Shown: piece after piece, positions 25,096 through 32,981 of the stretch
Layout of the letters: every line of letters starts with the position of its first letter
Numbering within the stretch: position 1 is the first letter of the stretch
Assembly (NCBI GenBank): GCA_964511555.1
Contig: CAZEFR010000019.1
Span: 1-40,286, forward strand
Direction of reading: 5' to 3'
Length of the DNA: 40,286 bases
Source: CAIZGX01 sp964511555
GTDB taxonomy: Bacteria > Bacteroidota > Bacteroidia > Flavobacteriales_D > Sanyastnellaceae
Program-made: the position numbers and the translations under genes
Notes under the pieces: generated by a model
Seen by the model: only the letters and a program-made list of their open reading frames with translations
Database searches by the model: none
Told to the model about the DNA's origin: nothing

Positions 25096-25416
25096 CTATT
25101 CTTCTGTTTCGTGAAGAATTTCAAGAATGGTGCGGAAAGCTACCGCTCTATTTCCATATTTATTTACATGTTCTTCTTGCAGACGTGGCGCGTGCTCAGC
25201 GAAGTAGGAGTCTAGGTTGCTTCTTGAAGCGGCTGTGTATTGAACGGCATAGGTCACGCCGTTAGACTCTTCACCATGAACTCTTAGAATTCGGTTGTGA
25301 AGAAATTTCCCGGTTTTCAAAACATCAGGAATGTGAATGTCTTTCATCCAAGCAATCCATTCTTCGTGAATTTCAGGGTCTACACTAACGGTCACGTTGT
25401 ACACAATCTTATTCAT
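25096..25416 (-). CDS. DUF4286 family protein
   Basis: Small 106-residue cytoplasmic protein matching the DUF4286 pattern: IVYNVTVSVDPEIHEEW near the start, the MKDIHIPDVLKTGKF helix, and a YAVQYTA strand followed by HAPRLQEEHVNKYG. The fold is probably a ferredoxin-like dimeric alpha-beta barrel; the function is unknown. It lies 62 nt upstream of the aminotransferase gene on the same strand. The minus-strand box CATCTTTG (25433-25440, one mismatch to consensus) lies 16 nt upstream of its ATG. Confidence 0.85.
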   Translation of the reverse strand: MNKIVYNVTVSVDPEIHEEWIAWMKDIHIPDVLKTGKFLHNRILRVHGEESNGVTYAVQYTAASRSNLDSYFAEHAPRLQEEHVNKYGNRAVAFRTILEILHETEE

Positions 25417-25462
25417 AGCTTTTTCTTGGGAACAAAGATGTGGAGTTTTTCAAAAAGAAGAT

Positions 25463-25470
25463 TAGATTTG
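25463..25470 (+). promoter_or_regulatory. -7 box for the 25486-27493 operon
   Basis: TAGATTTG is an exact TAnnTTTG match 15 nt before the ATG at 25486. The -33 region is unclear. Confidence 0.4.
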
Positions 25471-25485
25471 AAGAAAATTATAATT

Positions 25486-25932
25486 ATGCAAACGGGTTTC
25501 AAACACTTACACATTTTACTTCCTTATTTATTGTTATTGCTTCCTTTACTTGCCATTGTTGTTTCATTGGTGAAAGAAAAGAACGAAACCGTTTCAGGTA
25601 AGCCAAGCAAATTGGTTTTGTTCGCTTTAATATTTACACATATTCAGCTTTTGGTAGGATTGGCTTTATTAGCAATGAATTTCGCGGCTATTTCAGGAAC
25701 AGGCGTAAACATAATGAAGGATGCAGCCGTTCGCATGAAGTTGGTTGAACACCCAATTATGATGATCGTATCTGTTGTTCTTATCACAATGGGATACTCG
25801 AAAGCGAAGCGTGCGACGAACGGACGTGAGCGTGCCAAGAAAATTGCGATTTTTTATGGATTGGGTTTGGTTGTTAGTGTTGTTGCCATGAGCTACATGG
25901 GTTATTGGTCGAAACTAGCATTCATGCATTGA
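25486..25932 (+). CDS. Four-helix membrane protein, possible cytochrome b-like
   Basis: Of 148 residues, four hydrophobic helices are evident (about 10-28, 43-66, 89-107, 120-140). The start at 25486 (MQTGFKHLHILLPYLL) is chosen over an in-frame upstream ATG at 25297 that would run antisense through the DUF4286 gene. The pattern of His residues at membrane borders (KHLH at the start, FTHIQLLVG, LVEHPIMM) resembles small Bacteroidota membrane proteins sometimes annotated as cytochrome B. Heme binding is possible but unproven. It is followed after 2 nt by a cytochrome c gene, which supports an electron-transfer setting. Function otherwise unknown. Confidence 0.7.
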   Translation: MQTGFKHLHILLPYLLLLLPLLAIVVSLVKEKNETVSGKPSKLVLFALIFTHIQLLVGLALLAMNFAAISGTGVNIMKDAAVRMKLVEHPIMMIVSVVLITMGYSKAKRATNGRERAKKIAIFYGLGLVVSVVAMSYMGYWSKLAFMH

Positions 25933-25934
25933 GA

Positions 25935-26264
25935 ATGAGCAAGCAAATAATATACGTGCTGTTTTATTCGGTTACGGCTTTTTTATTCTCGCTCAGTTTT
26001 GAGTCATGTTCTGAAGAAGCTAAGGCTTCTGCGCCTGTAGATGCCCAGGCTGTATTCATTAAGCGCTGTGCAACCTGTCACGGTAGCGAAGGGAATTTAC
26101 AAATGAGTGGGGCGAAGAAACTAACCGAAAGTGTGCTCTCATCGGATGAAATTAAAAATCAAATTATACACGGAAAAGCAGGAATGCCTCCATTTGAAAG
26201 TATGTTAACCGTTCAAGAAATTGATGCGCTTACAGCATACTGCATGAAGTTGTCGGGAAGATAA
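25935..26264 (+). CDS. Small monoheme cytochrome c, probable lipoprotein
   Basis: 109 residues from the ATG at 25935. The N-terminal hydrophobic segment ends in FESC, so Cys25 may be lipidated, though the lipobox is weak. The heme attachment motif is CATCH (C45, C48, H49), and the likely distal ligand is M84 in GMPPF, giving a class I fold of about 80 residues. It is exported and would carry electrons at the inner or outer membrane. It sits between the four-helix protein and hflX with 2-nt gaps on each side, so the three genes form one transcript. Confidence 0.9.
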   Translation: MSKQIIYVLFYSVTAFLFSLSFESCSEEAKASAPVDAQAVFIKRCATCHGSEGNLQMSGAKKLTESVLSSDEIKNQIIHGKAGMPPFESMLTVQEIDALTAYCMKLSGR

Positions 26265-26266
26265 TA

Positions 26267-27493
26267 ATGGCAAAACTACAAGAGACCAAGAAACCTCAAG
26301 AGACCTGTGTGCTCGTGGGTATTGTGAACAAGCGGCAGAATATTGATGTCCTTACCGAGTATTTAGATGAGTTGGCTTTTCTAGCTACAACCGCCGATGC
26401 GTTTTGTGTAAAGCGCTATTGGCAAAACCTCGATCATCCAGACAATAGAACCTTCGTGGGTTCTGGAAAAATTCAGGAAATCAAAGATTTCGTTTTCGAG
26501 AATGAAGTGGATATGGTCATCTTCGACGATGAGCTCTCTCCATCTCAATTACGGAATTTAGAAAATTTATTCAACGACGACGATCACAAGGTGAAAATTT
26601 TGGATCGAAATAATTTGATCCTTGATATTTTCGCTGCTCGGGCTCAAACCGCCCATGCGAAAGTTCAAGTTGAATTGGCGCAATACGAGTATTTGCTTCC
26701 GCGCTTAACGCGCATGTGGACACACTTGGAAAGACAAAAGGGTGGTATTGGAATGCGCGGTCCGGGTGAGCTTCAAATTGAAACTGACCGAAGAATTATT
26801 CGCGATCGAATTGCCAAGTTGAAAGAAGACTTGAAAATTATCGATCGTCAGAAAACGACACAACGTGGAAACCGCGGAGCCATGGTTCGTGTAGCTCTTG
26901 TAGGTTATACCAATGTTGGAAAGTCGACCATCATGAACATGATGAGCAAGAGTGAAGTGTTAGCCGAAAATAAATTATTCGCTACGCTAGACACCACTGT
27001 TCGCAAGGTGGTAGTTAAGAATCTGCCTCTGCTGCTAAGTGATACGGTAGGGTTTATTCGTAAGCTTCCTCACCAATTAATTGAATCGTTCAAGAGTACA
27101 TTAGATGAAGTAAGAGAGTCTGATTTGTTGGTGCATGTGGTAGATATTTCGCATCCGCAATTTGAAGATCATTATAAAGTGGTTATGGAGACGCTTCAAG
27201 AGATTGGAGCAGGTGACAAGCCAATGATTTTAGCATTTAATAAGGTTGATGCGTATTCATTTATTGAAAAAGATGAAGATGACCTAACGCCCAAGACCGC
27301 AGCTAATTATTCTTTGGAAGAGTTAAAAGAATCTTGGATGGCGCGCATGGGTTCAGAAGATGTGGTTTTTATGAGTGCATCGAAGAAAATACAGGTTGAA
27401 GCGTTTCGCGAGATCTTGTACGATCGTGCACGTGAGATACACATTGTTCGTTTTCCCTATAACGATTTTCTCTTCGACGATTTTACTGAATAA
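26267..27493 (+). CDS. hflX: GTPase HflX
   Basis: Ribosome-associated GTPase that splits stalled 70S ribosomes during stress. 408 residues. The N-terminal HflX domain has FVGSGKIQEIK and VIFDDELSPSQLRNLE, followed by RAQTAHAKVQVELAQYEYLLPRL (start and middle visible) and GGIGMRGPGE. The G domain has GYTNVGKST (213-221), DTVGFIRKLPH and NKVD. The C-terminus ends normally. The gene overlaps the convergent pnuC by 11 nt. Confidence 0.96.
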   Translation: MAKLQETKKPQETCVLVGIVNKRQNIDVLTEYLDELAFLATTADAFCVKRYWQNLDHPDNRTFVGSGKIQEIKDFVFENEVDMVIFDDELSPSQLRNLENLFNDDDHKVKILDRNNLILDIFAARAQTAHAKVQVELAQYEYLLPRLTRMWTHLERQKGGIGMRGPGELQIETDRRIIRDRIAKLKEDLKIIDRQKTTQRGNRGAMVRVALVGYTNVGKSTIMNMMSKSEVLAENKLFATLDTTVRKVVVKNLPLLLSDTVGFIRKLPHQLIESFKSTLDEVRESDLLVHVVDISHPQFEDHYKVVMETLQEIGAGDKPMILAFNKVDAYSFIEKDEDDLTPKTAANYSLEELKESWMARMGSEDVVFMSASKKIQVEAFREILYDRAREIHIVRFPYNDFLFDDFTE

Positions 27494-27989
27494 TTCCATA
27501 AATACTCAGTCCCAAATAGACCAAGTAAAGCACAATACTTTTCTTCAATCCGCGGGTCCAATAGGTATAGATTGAAATGGAATTCACGGCGATGAAATAG
27601 TACCAATTGCTTTCAATATACAAGATTTGCAGAACTGTTCCGGCAAGCGCAAATGCTAAAACAAATGCGTCGAGCTGAGGCAAAGCCGACTTTCGTTTTT
27701 TCAAGACAAGAAAAAACAATTGCCAGAGAATGATAGATCCAAATAGAAAAAGGAGATGCTGTTTGATATTCCATTCAGGATGTTCAAAGGACGAATCGGA
27801 ATTCATCCAACCAAATATTGCGAAGCCAACATAGAACAGTTGCAGCCAGCTCTCTCCTTGCAGGTTGGCTTTTCGACATAAATAAAAATAGATTGCGCTG
27901 CCGACCATGGCCAAGGGCCAGCACCATGTCGATTCTAAGAGATAAAGAACCGTGTAAGCGAGACTTGCAAGTATGGCTAGAATTTCCAA
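27483..27989 (-). CDS. pnuC: PnuC-like nicotinamide riboside transporter
   Basis: Inner-membrane protein of 168 residues with about six to seven helices, many Trp and Tyr residues in the helices, and the PnuC-like segments WPLAMVGSAIYFYLC, QLFYVGFAIFGWMN and ESNWYYFIAVNSISIYTYW. PnuC proteins take up nicotinamide riboside (or thiamin/riboflavin in related groups), trapping it after phosphorylation. It is shorter than many PnuC (about 200-240). The start is TTG at 27989, 3 nt after rfaE2; no better start exists. A vitamin other than nicotinamide riboside cannot be excluded. Confidence 0.8.
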   Translation of the reverse strand: MEILAILASLAYTVLYLLESTWCWPLAMVGSAIYFYLCRKANLQGESWLQLFYVGFAIFGWMNSDSSFEHPEWNIKQHLLFLFGSIILWQLFFLVLKKRKSALPQLDAFVLAFALAGTVLQILYIESNWYYFIAVNSISIYTYWTRGLKKSIVLYLVYLGLSIYGIIQ

Positions 27990-27992
27990 AGC

Positions 27993-28463
27993 TTATCGCT
28001 TACTGAGAATATTCGTCGTTGAAAATCCTTCGACCAAAGGAATAGCAATGGCTTTTCCTCCTGCGGCTTTTACCTCTTTCGAACCAACCATGTAGGTTTT
28101 CTTGGATTCGTCGGTTTCTTCGGGATTGTAATCTCCCCCCTTGACCAGAATATCGGGTTGAATGGCCAGGATTAATTCAAGGGGTGTGTGGTCTGAAAAT
28201 ACGACAGCAGCGTCTACACATCTGAGTGCTTCCAAAACGCGCACACGCGCCCATTCTGGGTTAATCGGACGTTCAGGACCTTTGTTTAAGGTGCGAACGG
28301 AATCGTCGCTATTGACTCCTATAATCAGCTTGGTGCCTTGCGCAGCAGCTTGCTCGAGATAGGTTACATGACCCACATGCAAAATATCGAAAACACCATT
28401 TGTGAAAACAATCGTTTCATTGGTTTCTCGCCACTTATTGATTTGCTGCAGTAGTTTTTTCAT
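27993..28463 (-). CDS. rfaE2: D-glycero-beta-D-manno-heptose 1-phosphate adenylyltransferase
   Basis: This enzyme activates heptose 1-phosphate with ATP to make ADP-heptose for LPS core (the HldE C-terminal activity). The 156-residue nucleotidyltransferase has FTNGVFDILHVGH (HxGH at 29-32), GVNSDDSVRTLNKGPERP, and the closing GFSTTNIL, exactly the stand-alone RfaE2 form. The ATG at 28463 lies 29 nt inside the 3' end of the UPF0104 gene. The kinase half (RfaE1) must be elsewhere. Confidence 0.95.
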   Translation of the reverse strand: MKKLLQQINKWRETNETIVFTNGVFDILHVGHVTYLEQAAAQGTKLIIGVNSDDSVRTLNKGPERPINPEWARVRVLEALRCVDAAVVFSDHTPLELILAIQPDILVKGGDYNPEETDESKKTYMVGSKEVKAAGGKAIAIPLVEGFSTTNILSKR

Positions 28464-29532
28464 ATTTTATTCGGTAGGATACAATAAGAAATCCGATGAA
28501 ACCCGATACAATTTCCATAACGGTTCTTGTCGACCAAGAAACTGTTGCGAACGTTAATCCAAGCAGGGATGTAGTTGCATTGTCCTCATCTGCATAGCCT
28601 AAGACAATAAATCCGATTATGGTTATTGAGTGAAATGCCCCTAAACCGCCAGGGGTAGGGGCCAGCATGGCTAGGCTGGCGCATATGAGTAAAAAAATGG
28701 ATTCGTTTAATCCCATATGTTCACATCCCGGAACAGCGAGTAGGTTGAACCAGGTCATTGCTAACCAAGTTGACCAGATTCCCACCGTAAGGAGTATGAA
28801 TTTGAATTTCCCTTCAATCTTACCAACACTCAGAAAGGCTTGCCATGTACCTCTTATGAACGCAGCGAATTTCTCAATTAATTTATTTTGAAACGTATGC
28901 TTCAAGATATAACGCAGAACGAGTAAGCCTATAGTAATTATGATTAACAAGGCAAATCCTAACTCTATGCTAAATCCCGGGCTTTTCGTTTCGTTCATAA
29001 GAGACGATAAGGTTTTGGGTAAAAGAAGTATTCCGGTAAGAAGCAAAAGGGCGAACATGACCATGTCTATCACACGCTCAACGATTACAGTTCCTACTAA
29101 GGTGGAAACTGGAATTTTATCTGATTTGAAGAGTAAAGTACATCTAGCCACTTCACCGCTTCGAGGTACCAAATCGTTCATGCAATATCCGAAGGCAACT
29201 GCGTGAATGGCGTTCCATGTCTTGGCTTGATGGCCGAGAGGTTTCAATAATTGGTTCCAACGAATACCTCTGAAAATAACCGAAACGTATTCAATAACGA
29301 GCGCTGCTATGATCCAAACCCAATGGGTATTTATGATTTGCCCTAGGATTTCTGCTACAGATACCCCCTTGTATGCCCAGTACAACAAGCCTATTGCTAA
29401 AGCCGAGAAAGCGAAATATCTTAACGCTTCGCTCCACTTTATTTTTTTTAACACTGTGAGTGAAAAAAGAAGCAGTGCAATTATACCGTTGCTCCAAAAA
29501 ATCCAGCCAGGTAATTCACTCGGGTTTATCAT
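28435..29532 (-). CDS. UPF0104 / LPG-synthase transmembrane domain protein
   Basis: Polytopic inner-membrane protein of 365 residues with eight or more helices. Family landmarks are RGIRWNQLLKPLG, the AFGYCMNDLVPRSGEVAR segment, VIVERVIDMVM and the late LAPTPGGLGAFH. It matches the flippase/LPG-synthase membrane domain without the cytosolic synthase domain, so it is probably a lipid or lipid-sugar transporter rather than an aminoacyl transferase. First gene of the minus-strand group with rfaE2 and pnuC, overlapping rfaE2 by 29 nt. Divergent from hemL. Confidence 0.88.
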   Translation of the reverse strand: MINPSELPGWIFWSNGIIALLLFSLTVLKKIKWSEALRYFAFSALAIGLLYWAYKGVSVAEILGQIINTHWVWIIAALVIEYVSVIFRGIRWNQLLKPLGHQAKTWNAIHAVAFGYCMNDLVPRSGEVARCTLLFKSDKIPVSTLVGTVIVERVIDMVMFALLLLTGILLLPKTLSSLMNETKSPGFSIELGFALLIIITIGLLVLRYILKHTFQNKLIEKFAAFIRGTWQAFLSVGKIEGKFKFILLTVGIWSTWLAMTWFNLLAVPGCEHMGLNESIFLLICASLAMLAPTPGGLGAFHSITIIGFIVLGYADEDNATTSLLGLTFATVSWSTRTVMEIVSGFIGFLIVSYRIKYEKTTAANQ

Positions 29533-29595
29533 AAGTCAGAGCGGTGATACTTTGTGTTTAGTATTTTTTTTCAAAATGTAATACGCGAAAGTACA

Positions 29596-29623
29596 TTGTT
29601 TTTCTTGTTCGAACGTAAGTTTG
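29596..29623 (+). promoter_or_regulatory. Promoter of hemL
   Basis: TTG (29596-29598), 17 nt, then TAAGTTTG (29616-29623), an exact -7 element. Only CGCC separates it from the ATG at 29628, so transcription likely starts at or just before the start codon. Confidence 0.5.
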
Positions 29624-29627
29624 CGCC

Positions 29628-30923
29628 ATGAATCAAAGTAAGAGCGAAGCATTTTTTCAAGAAGCCAAGAAGTATTTTCCTGGAGGAGTGAATTCTCCCG
29701 TGCGGGCATTTAAGTCTGTTGGTGGAAATCCGTTGTTTTTCGAGCGAGGAAAAGGATCACATGTGTGGGATGTAGACGGTAACGAATTCATAGATTTTTG
29801 TTGCTCTTGGGGTCCGCTTATTTTAGGACACGCAAATGATGCGGTTACCGAAGCCATATGCACGACAGCCGCTAAGGGCGCTAGTTTCGGTGCGCCCACA
29901 CGTGAAGAAAATGAGTTGGCGTCTTTCATTTTACAACATCACAAATACATAGAGAAAATTCGTTTTGTAAGCAGTGGTACTGAAGCGGCTATGAGTGCCA
30001 TTCGCTTAGCGAGAGGGTATACGGGAAGAGACAAGGTGTTGAAGTTTGAAGGATGCTACCACGGACACGTAGATGCTCTATTGGTGAAAGCTGGAAGCGG
30101 ATTAGCAACTTTAGGCACTTCGAGCAGTGCAGGTATTCCGCAGGCATACGTAAACGAAACCATTGTGGTTCCGTTGAACGATATTGAAGCGTTCGACGCT
30201 GCAGTTGAAATGTATAGCGGACAAATTGCTGTTGTGGCTATTGAGCCTGTGCCCGCGAATAACGGATTACTAATTCAAGATGGAGTATTCTTGAAACACC
30301 TTCGCGAAGTGTGCACACGTGAGGGAATTGTATTGCTATTTGATGAAGTAATTAGTGGTTTCCGTTTAGGATTTGAAGGAGCGTCTGGATATTACGGAAT
30401 TCAGCCCGATGTGCTGGCTTTCGGAAAAATTATTGGTGGAGGAATGCCTGTTGGTGCTTACGGTGCGAGTGCAGAGATTATGTCTCAAATTGCACCAGAT
30501 GGTCCCGTTTATCAGGCAGGAACACTTTCAGGAAATCCAGTTGCAATGGCAGCCGGTTTGGCTCAATTGAAAGAATTGGTGAAACCCGGATTTTACGAAG
30601 AGCTGGAAAGAAAAACAGTAAAAATGGTAAGCGCCATTCAAGCGCATGCTGATCAAAAGAATTATGTCTTCCGAATTTTTAATATGGGAAGTATTTTTTG
30701 GGTTTCTTTCTCAAAAGAGAAGGCCATTCGTAGAATGGACGAAATTCCGGAAAACAGCGGTCAGTTATTCGCTCCGTTTCATCGCTTTTTACTTGATCGT
30801 GGTATTTATCTGGGCCCAAGCGGATATGAAGTTGGATTCGTTTCGGCGGCGCATACAGATGCAGATATTGATAAAGCGATTGTTGCTTTTTGCGACGCCT
30901 TAGACCACGTCTACAACAAATAA
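29628..30923 (+). CDS. hemL: Glutamate-1-semialdehyde 2,1-aminomutase
   Basis: HemL makes 5-aminolevulinate from glutamate-1-semialdehyde, committing carbon to heme by the C5 pathway. 431 residues with PGGVNSPVRAF at the N-terminus, SSGTEAAMSAIRLARGYTGR (PLP phosphate site), YHGHVDALLVKAGSG, FDEVISGFR and the Schiff-base K267 in FGKIIGGGMP, then the closing GYEVGFVSAAHT. Length and motifs are canonical. Single gene, convergent overlap of 13 nt with the UbiA-like gene. Confidence 0.97.
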   Translation: MNQSKSEAFFQEAKKYFPGGVNSPVRAFKSVGGNPLFFERGKGSHVWDVDGNEFIDFCCSWGPLILGHANDAVTEAICTTAAKGASFGAPTREENELASFILQHHKYIEKIRFVSSGTEAAMSAIRLARGYTGRDKVLKFEGCYHGHVDALLVKAGSGLATLGTSSSAGIPQAYVNETIVVPLNDIEAFDAAVEMYSGQIAVVAIEPVPANNGLLIQDGVFLKHLREVCTREGIVLLFDEVISGFRLGFEGASGYYGIQPDVLAFGKIIGGGMPVGAYGASAEIMSQIAPDGPVYQAGTLSGNPVAMAAGLAQLKELVKPGFYEELERKTVKMVSAIQAHADQKNYVFRIFNMGSIFWVSFSKEKAIRRMDEIPENSGQLFAPFHRFLLDRGIYLGPSGYEVGFVSAAHTDADIDKAIVAFCDALDHVYNK

Positions 30924-31573
30924 ATTCCAATAGCGTATGTAAGAAAAGGAAGTTCGCGAAGAGCTTCTCTTTGTTTTTCTTTTGGAAGGTAAGTAAGCAC
31001 AGCTTGAACAGCAAGTGCAAAAATTCCAACGAAAAAAGTTGTTGGTAGGAAAAGATGGCCGAGCACTGTAAATATCAACGCGAAAAATAAAGTTAGGTTG
31101 TTTCCAATGAGGTGCGGAACAGTCTCAACTTTCCCTTCGTCTTCCTTACGCTGGACAAAGTCAATGCAAAGTGATAATGCCAGTGTAGTGAAAAACACAC
31201 TTCCTCCAAGCTCGAAAATTGCTTCAGTGTCTGGTATAGCTACCAGAAGTGACCAACATATAGCTACAGTTAAATTCTTTAAAACAGGTATTTTTCGTAA
31301 GGAAAATTTATGTTGAAGGAAATATCCAATTGTAAGGAAAGCAATACAAATTAACAAAACCGAATGAACATTCGGTGAAAAGGAAAGTGCGCCGGCAATC
31401 ATTATTAGCGGAAGCCAGAAAGCCGGTCTATGAAGATTTTTAGAAATCCAATAGCTGTATAGTACAGCAACAGAAAGCGTTATATTTTCGTACGTAGCGG
31501 CTAAATTAGCCGAAGCCAAAAGGAGGTAAGACGCCCATCCAAGACAAACACTTTGAATAAAAGTAATAAACAC
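30911..31573 (-). CDS. UbiA-like polytopic membrane protein (degenerate)
   Basis: 220 residues with about seven to eight hydrophobic helices. The middle block (KNLTVAICWSLLVAIPDTEAIFELGG, read at about 100-125) and the block LCIDFVQRKEDEGKVETVPHLIG (about 138-160) resemble the second half of UbiA prenyltransferases, where the second Asp-rich motif lies. The first NDxxD-type motif is absent and the protein is shorter than UbiA (about 290). It may have lost prenyltransferase activity or act on a different lipid. It follows the exported protein gene by 1 nt. The palindrome at 31359-31376 lies inside it. Confidence 0.55.
   Translation of the reverse strand: MFITFIQSVCLGWASYLLLASANLAATYENITLSVAVLYSYWISKNLHRPAFWLPLIMIAGALSFSPNVHSVLLICIAFLTIGYFLQHKFSLRKIPVLKNLTVAICWSLLVAIPDTEAIFELGGSVFFTTLALSLCIDFVQRKEDEGKVETVPHLIGNNLTLFFALIFTVLGHLFLPTTFFVGIFALAVQAVLTYLPKEKQREALRELPFLTYAIGIYLL
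31359..31376. repeat. Inverted repeat inside the UbiA-like gene
   Basis: ACCGAATG and CATTCGGT arms flank AA. The inner 16 bp CCGAATGAACATTCGG is identical to 3942-3957 and in the same coding phase. Confidence 0.4.
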
Positions 31574-31574
31574 G

Positions 31575-32216
31575 CTATTGGTTTTTAATCAGGGAAAGCA
31601 CCACACCCGAAACTGATCCTGCAAGTCCACTCAGTGCACTCCGTATAATTTTTCGAGATCGAGCCGGGGGCTCAAAACCATCAGCGTACAAATCGTTGTA
31701 TTTGAAGTTTTTGTCAGACATGTACTTCTCGCGAATTTTTATTTTCCCTATAATTTGAGAAGCAGCATATGTTACAGGAGGTAAAATTAAAACCAAGAGT
31801 CCATCTCCAACCGCATAGCCTGCAGCAGCGCAAAGAACAAAGCCAATAGCACTTACATGACGAGCCTTGTAGTTCTTCCGCGCATCGCCGGCACCGGCCA
31901 AGTAAACTCGCATTTCTTCAGGGGTATAATAGTCTCCGAGCATTGTGTCTTGGAAGTACAAAACTTGTTCTTTTGTTCCTGAGCTAAGGCTGAATATTTC
32001 GCTTTTATTTAATTCAACAGTCTTATTTTTTGTTTTGCCAAAGAGCGATTTTTTTTGACTGTATATCAAAATCATTCCGTCTTTCTCTTCCCACAATGTG
32101 TTTTGTACAATGCTGCCATTCATTAAAACAACTCTTCCTTCTTGAACTTGCGCAACAGAATAAATAGAAACTAGACTGAAGAAGATGAGCCAAGAATTAA
32201 CCAAAGAAGTGCGCAT
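31575..32216 (-). CDS. Exported protein of unknown function
   Basis: Not recognised. 213 residues with a signal peptide (about 1-22, ending IYSVAQ), then a beta-rich region (QEGRVVLMNGSIVQNTLWEE and VELNKSEIFSL), a polar stretch (DTMLGDYYTPEEMRVYLAGAGDAR), two Gly/Ala hydrophobic segments (about 122-155) that could be membrane-inserted, and a final Gly/Ser hydrophobic tail (about 195-210). It has its own exact TAnnTTTG box between it and comF, and it abuts the UbiA-like gene. The membrane-like segments and export signal suggest an envelope role, nothing more specific. Confidence 0.7.
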   Translation of the reverse strand: MRTSLVNSWLIFFSLVSIYSVAQVQEGRVVLMNGSIVQNTLWEEKDGMILIYSQKKSLFGKTKNKTVELNKSEIFSLSSGTKEQVLYFQDTMLGDYYTPEEMRVYLAGAGDARKNYKARHVSAIGFVLCAAAGYAVGDGLLVLILPPVTYAASQIIGKIKIREKYMSDKNFKYNDLYADGFEPPARSRKIIRSALSGLAGSVSGVVLSLIKNQ

Positions 32217-32239
32217 AGCGTTTGTTTAAAAAGTTCTTT

Positions 32240-32267
32240 CAAAGATAGGATTAAAAAGTATGAGCAA
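32240..32267 (-). promoter_or_regulatory. Promoter for the exported protein gene at 32216
   Basis: Minus strand TTG (32265-32267), 17 nt, then TATCTTTG (32240-32247), an exact -7 element, 23 nt before the ATG. The -33 part lies in the end of comF. Confidence 0.55.
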
Positions 32268-32937
32268 TAGAAACCACAGATATTTTACCCTTGTAATTTT
32301 CACGAATAACTCTGAAGGCCGCTTCTAGTGTTGCTCCCGTTGTTATGACATCGTCAACAATAAGAACATGCCGAATTGAAGCAGGAATGGCTTCTTTCAG
32401 CTGGAAGTCGATTTTACGACTATTCATTCTTTCCATTCTATTTCCTTTGGTAGCCCCTTTTCCTGTTTTGTTTTTCTTCAAGTTTGTTGAGATTGTGATA
32501 TTGGTTTCTTCAGAAATTCCTTCACACAGAATCTTAGCTTGATTATACCCTCGCTCGAGTTCTTTATTCTGATGCAGGGGAATGGGAATGAGAAAATCTA
32601 CGTCTGATAACCAGTTTGTGGTTTTTATACGTTTGCCCATTTCTCTTCCAAAGAAGTGTCCAATTTGCATGTTTTTCTTGTATTTCAATTCGTGAATGGC
32701 TTTCTGCTCAATACTCTTTGGTTGAAAGAAATACAGCGATTGCACGCTGTAAACATCAATTCTATAGGCCAATTGAATGAATAGAACGTTGTTTTTTCGC
32801 TCAAAGTGATTGGTGTTGTGCAAGAATTGTTTGCAATAGAAGCAGAGGCCTTCTTCGTTAAATCGAAGACTGCGATTGCAAGCACTGCATACTCGGGGAA
32901 ACCAGCAATTCAGAAGAATATTAGTAATCTTTCTCAT
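32251..32937 (-). CDS. ComF family amidophosphoribosyltransferase-like protein
   Basis: 228 residues. The N-terminal zinc-finger has CSACNRSL and CFYC, and the C-terminal phosphoribosyltransferase domain has the PRPP loop VLIVDDVITTGATLEAAF and the upstream PLHQNKELERGYNQAK. ComF proteins act in DNA uptake for transformation in some bacteria, but many Bacteroidota ComF paralogs have no known role. The start ATG is 44 nt from the divergent panD. The downstream exported and UbiA-like genes may be partly co-transcribed. Confidence 0.92.
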   Translation of the reverse strand: MRKITNILLNCWFPRVCSACNRSLRFNEEGLCFYCKQFLHNTNHFERKNNVLFIQLAYRIDVYSVQSLYFFQPKSIEQKAIHELKYKKNMQIGHFFGREMGKRIKTTNWLSDVDFLIPIPLHQNKELERGYNQAKILCEGISEETNITISTNLKKNKTGKGATKGNRMERMNSRKIDFQLKEAIPASIRHVLIVDDVITTGATLEAAFRVIRENYKGKISVVSIAHTF

Positions 32938-32967
32938 AATTATGGCGCTAAGATGAAAAATGAAGTT

Positions 32968-32975
32968 TAAATTTG
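32968..32975 (+). promoter_or_regulatory. -7 box of panD
   Basis: TAAATTTG, exact match, then CCGCCT and the ATG at 32982. The mRNA would have almost no leader. No clear -33 element. Confidence 0.45.
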
Positions 32976-32981
32976 CCGCCT

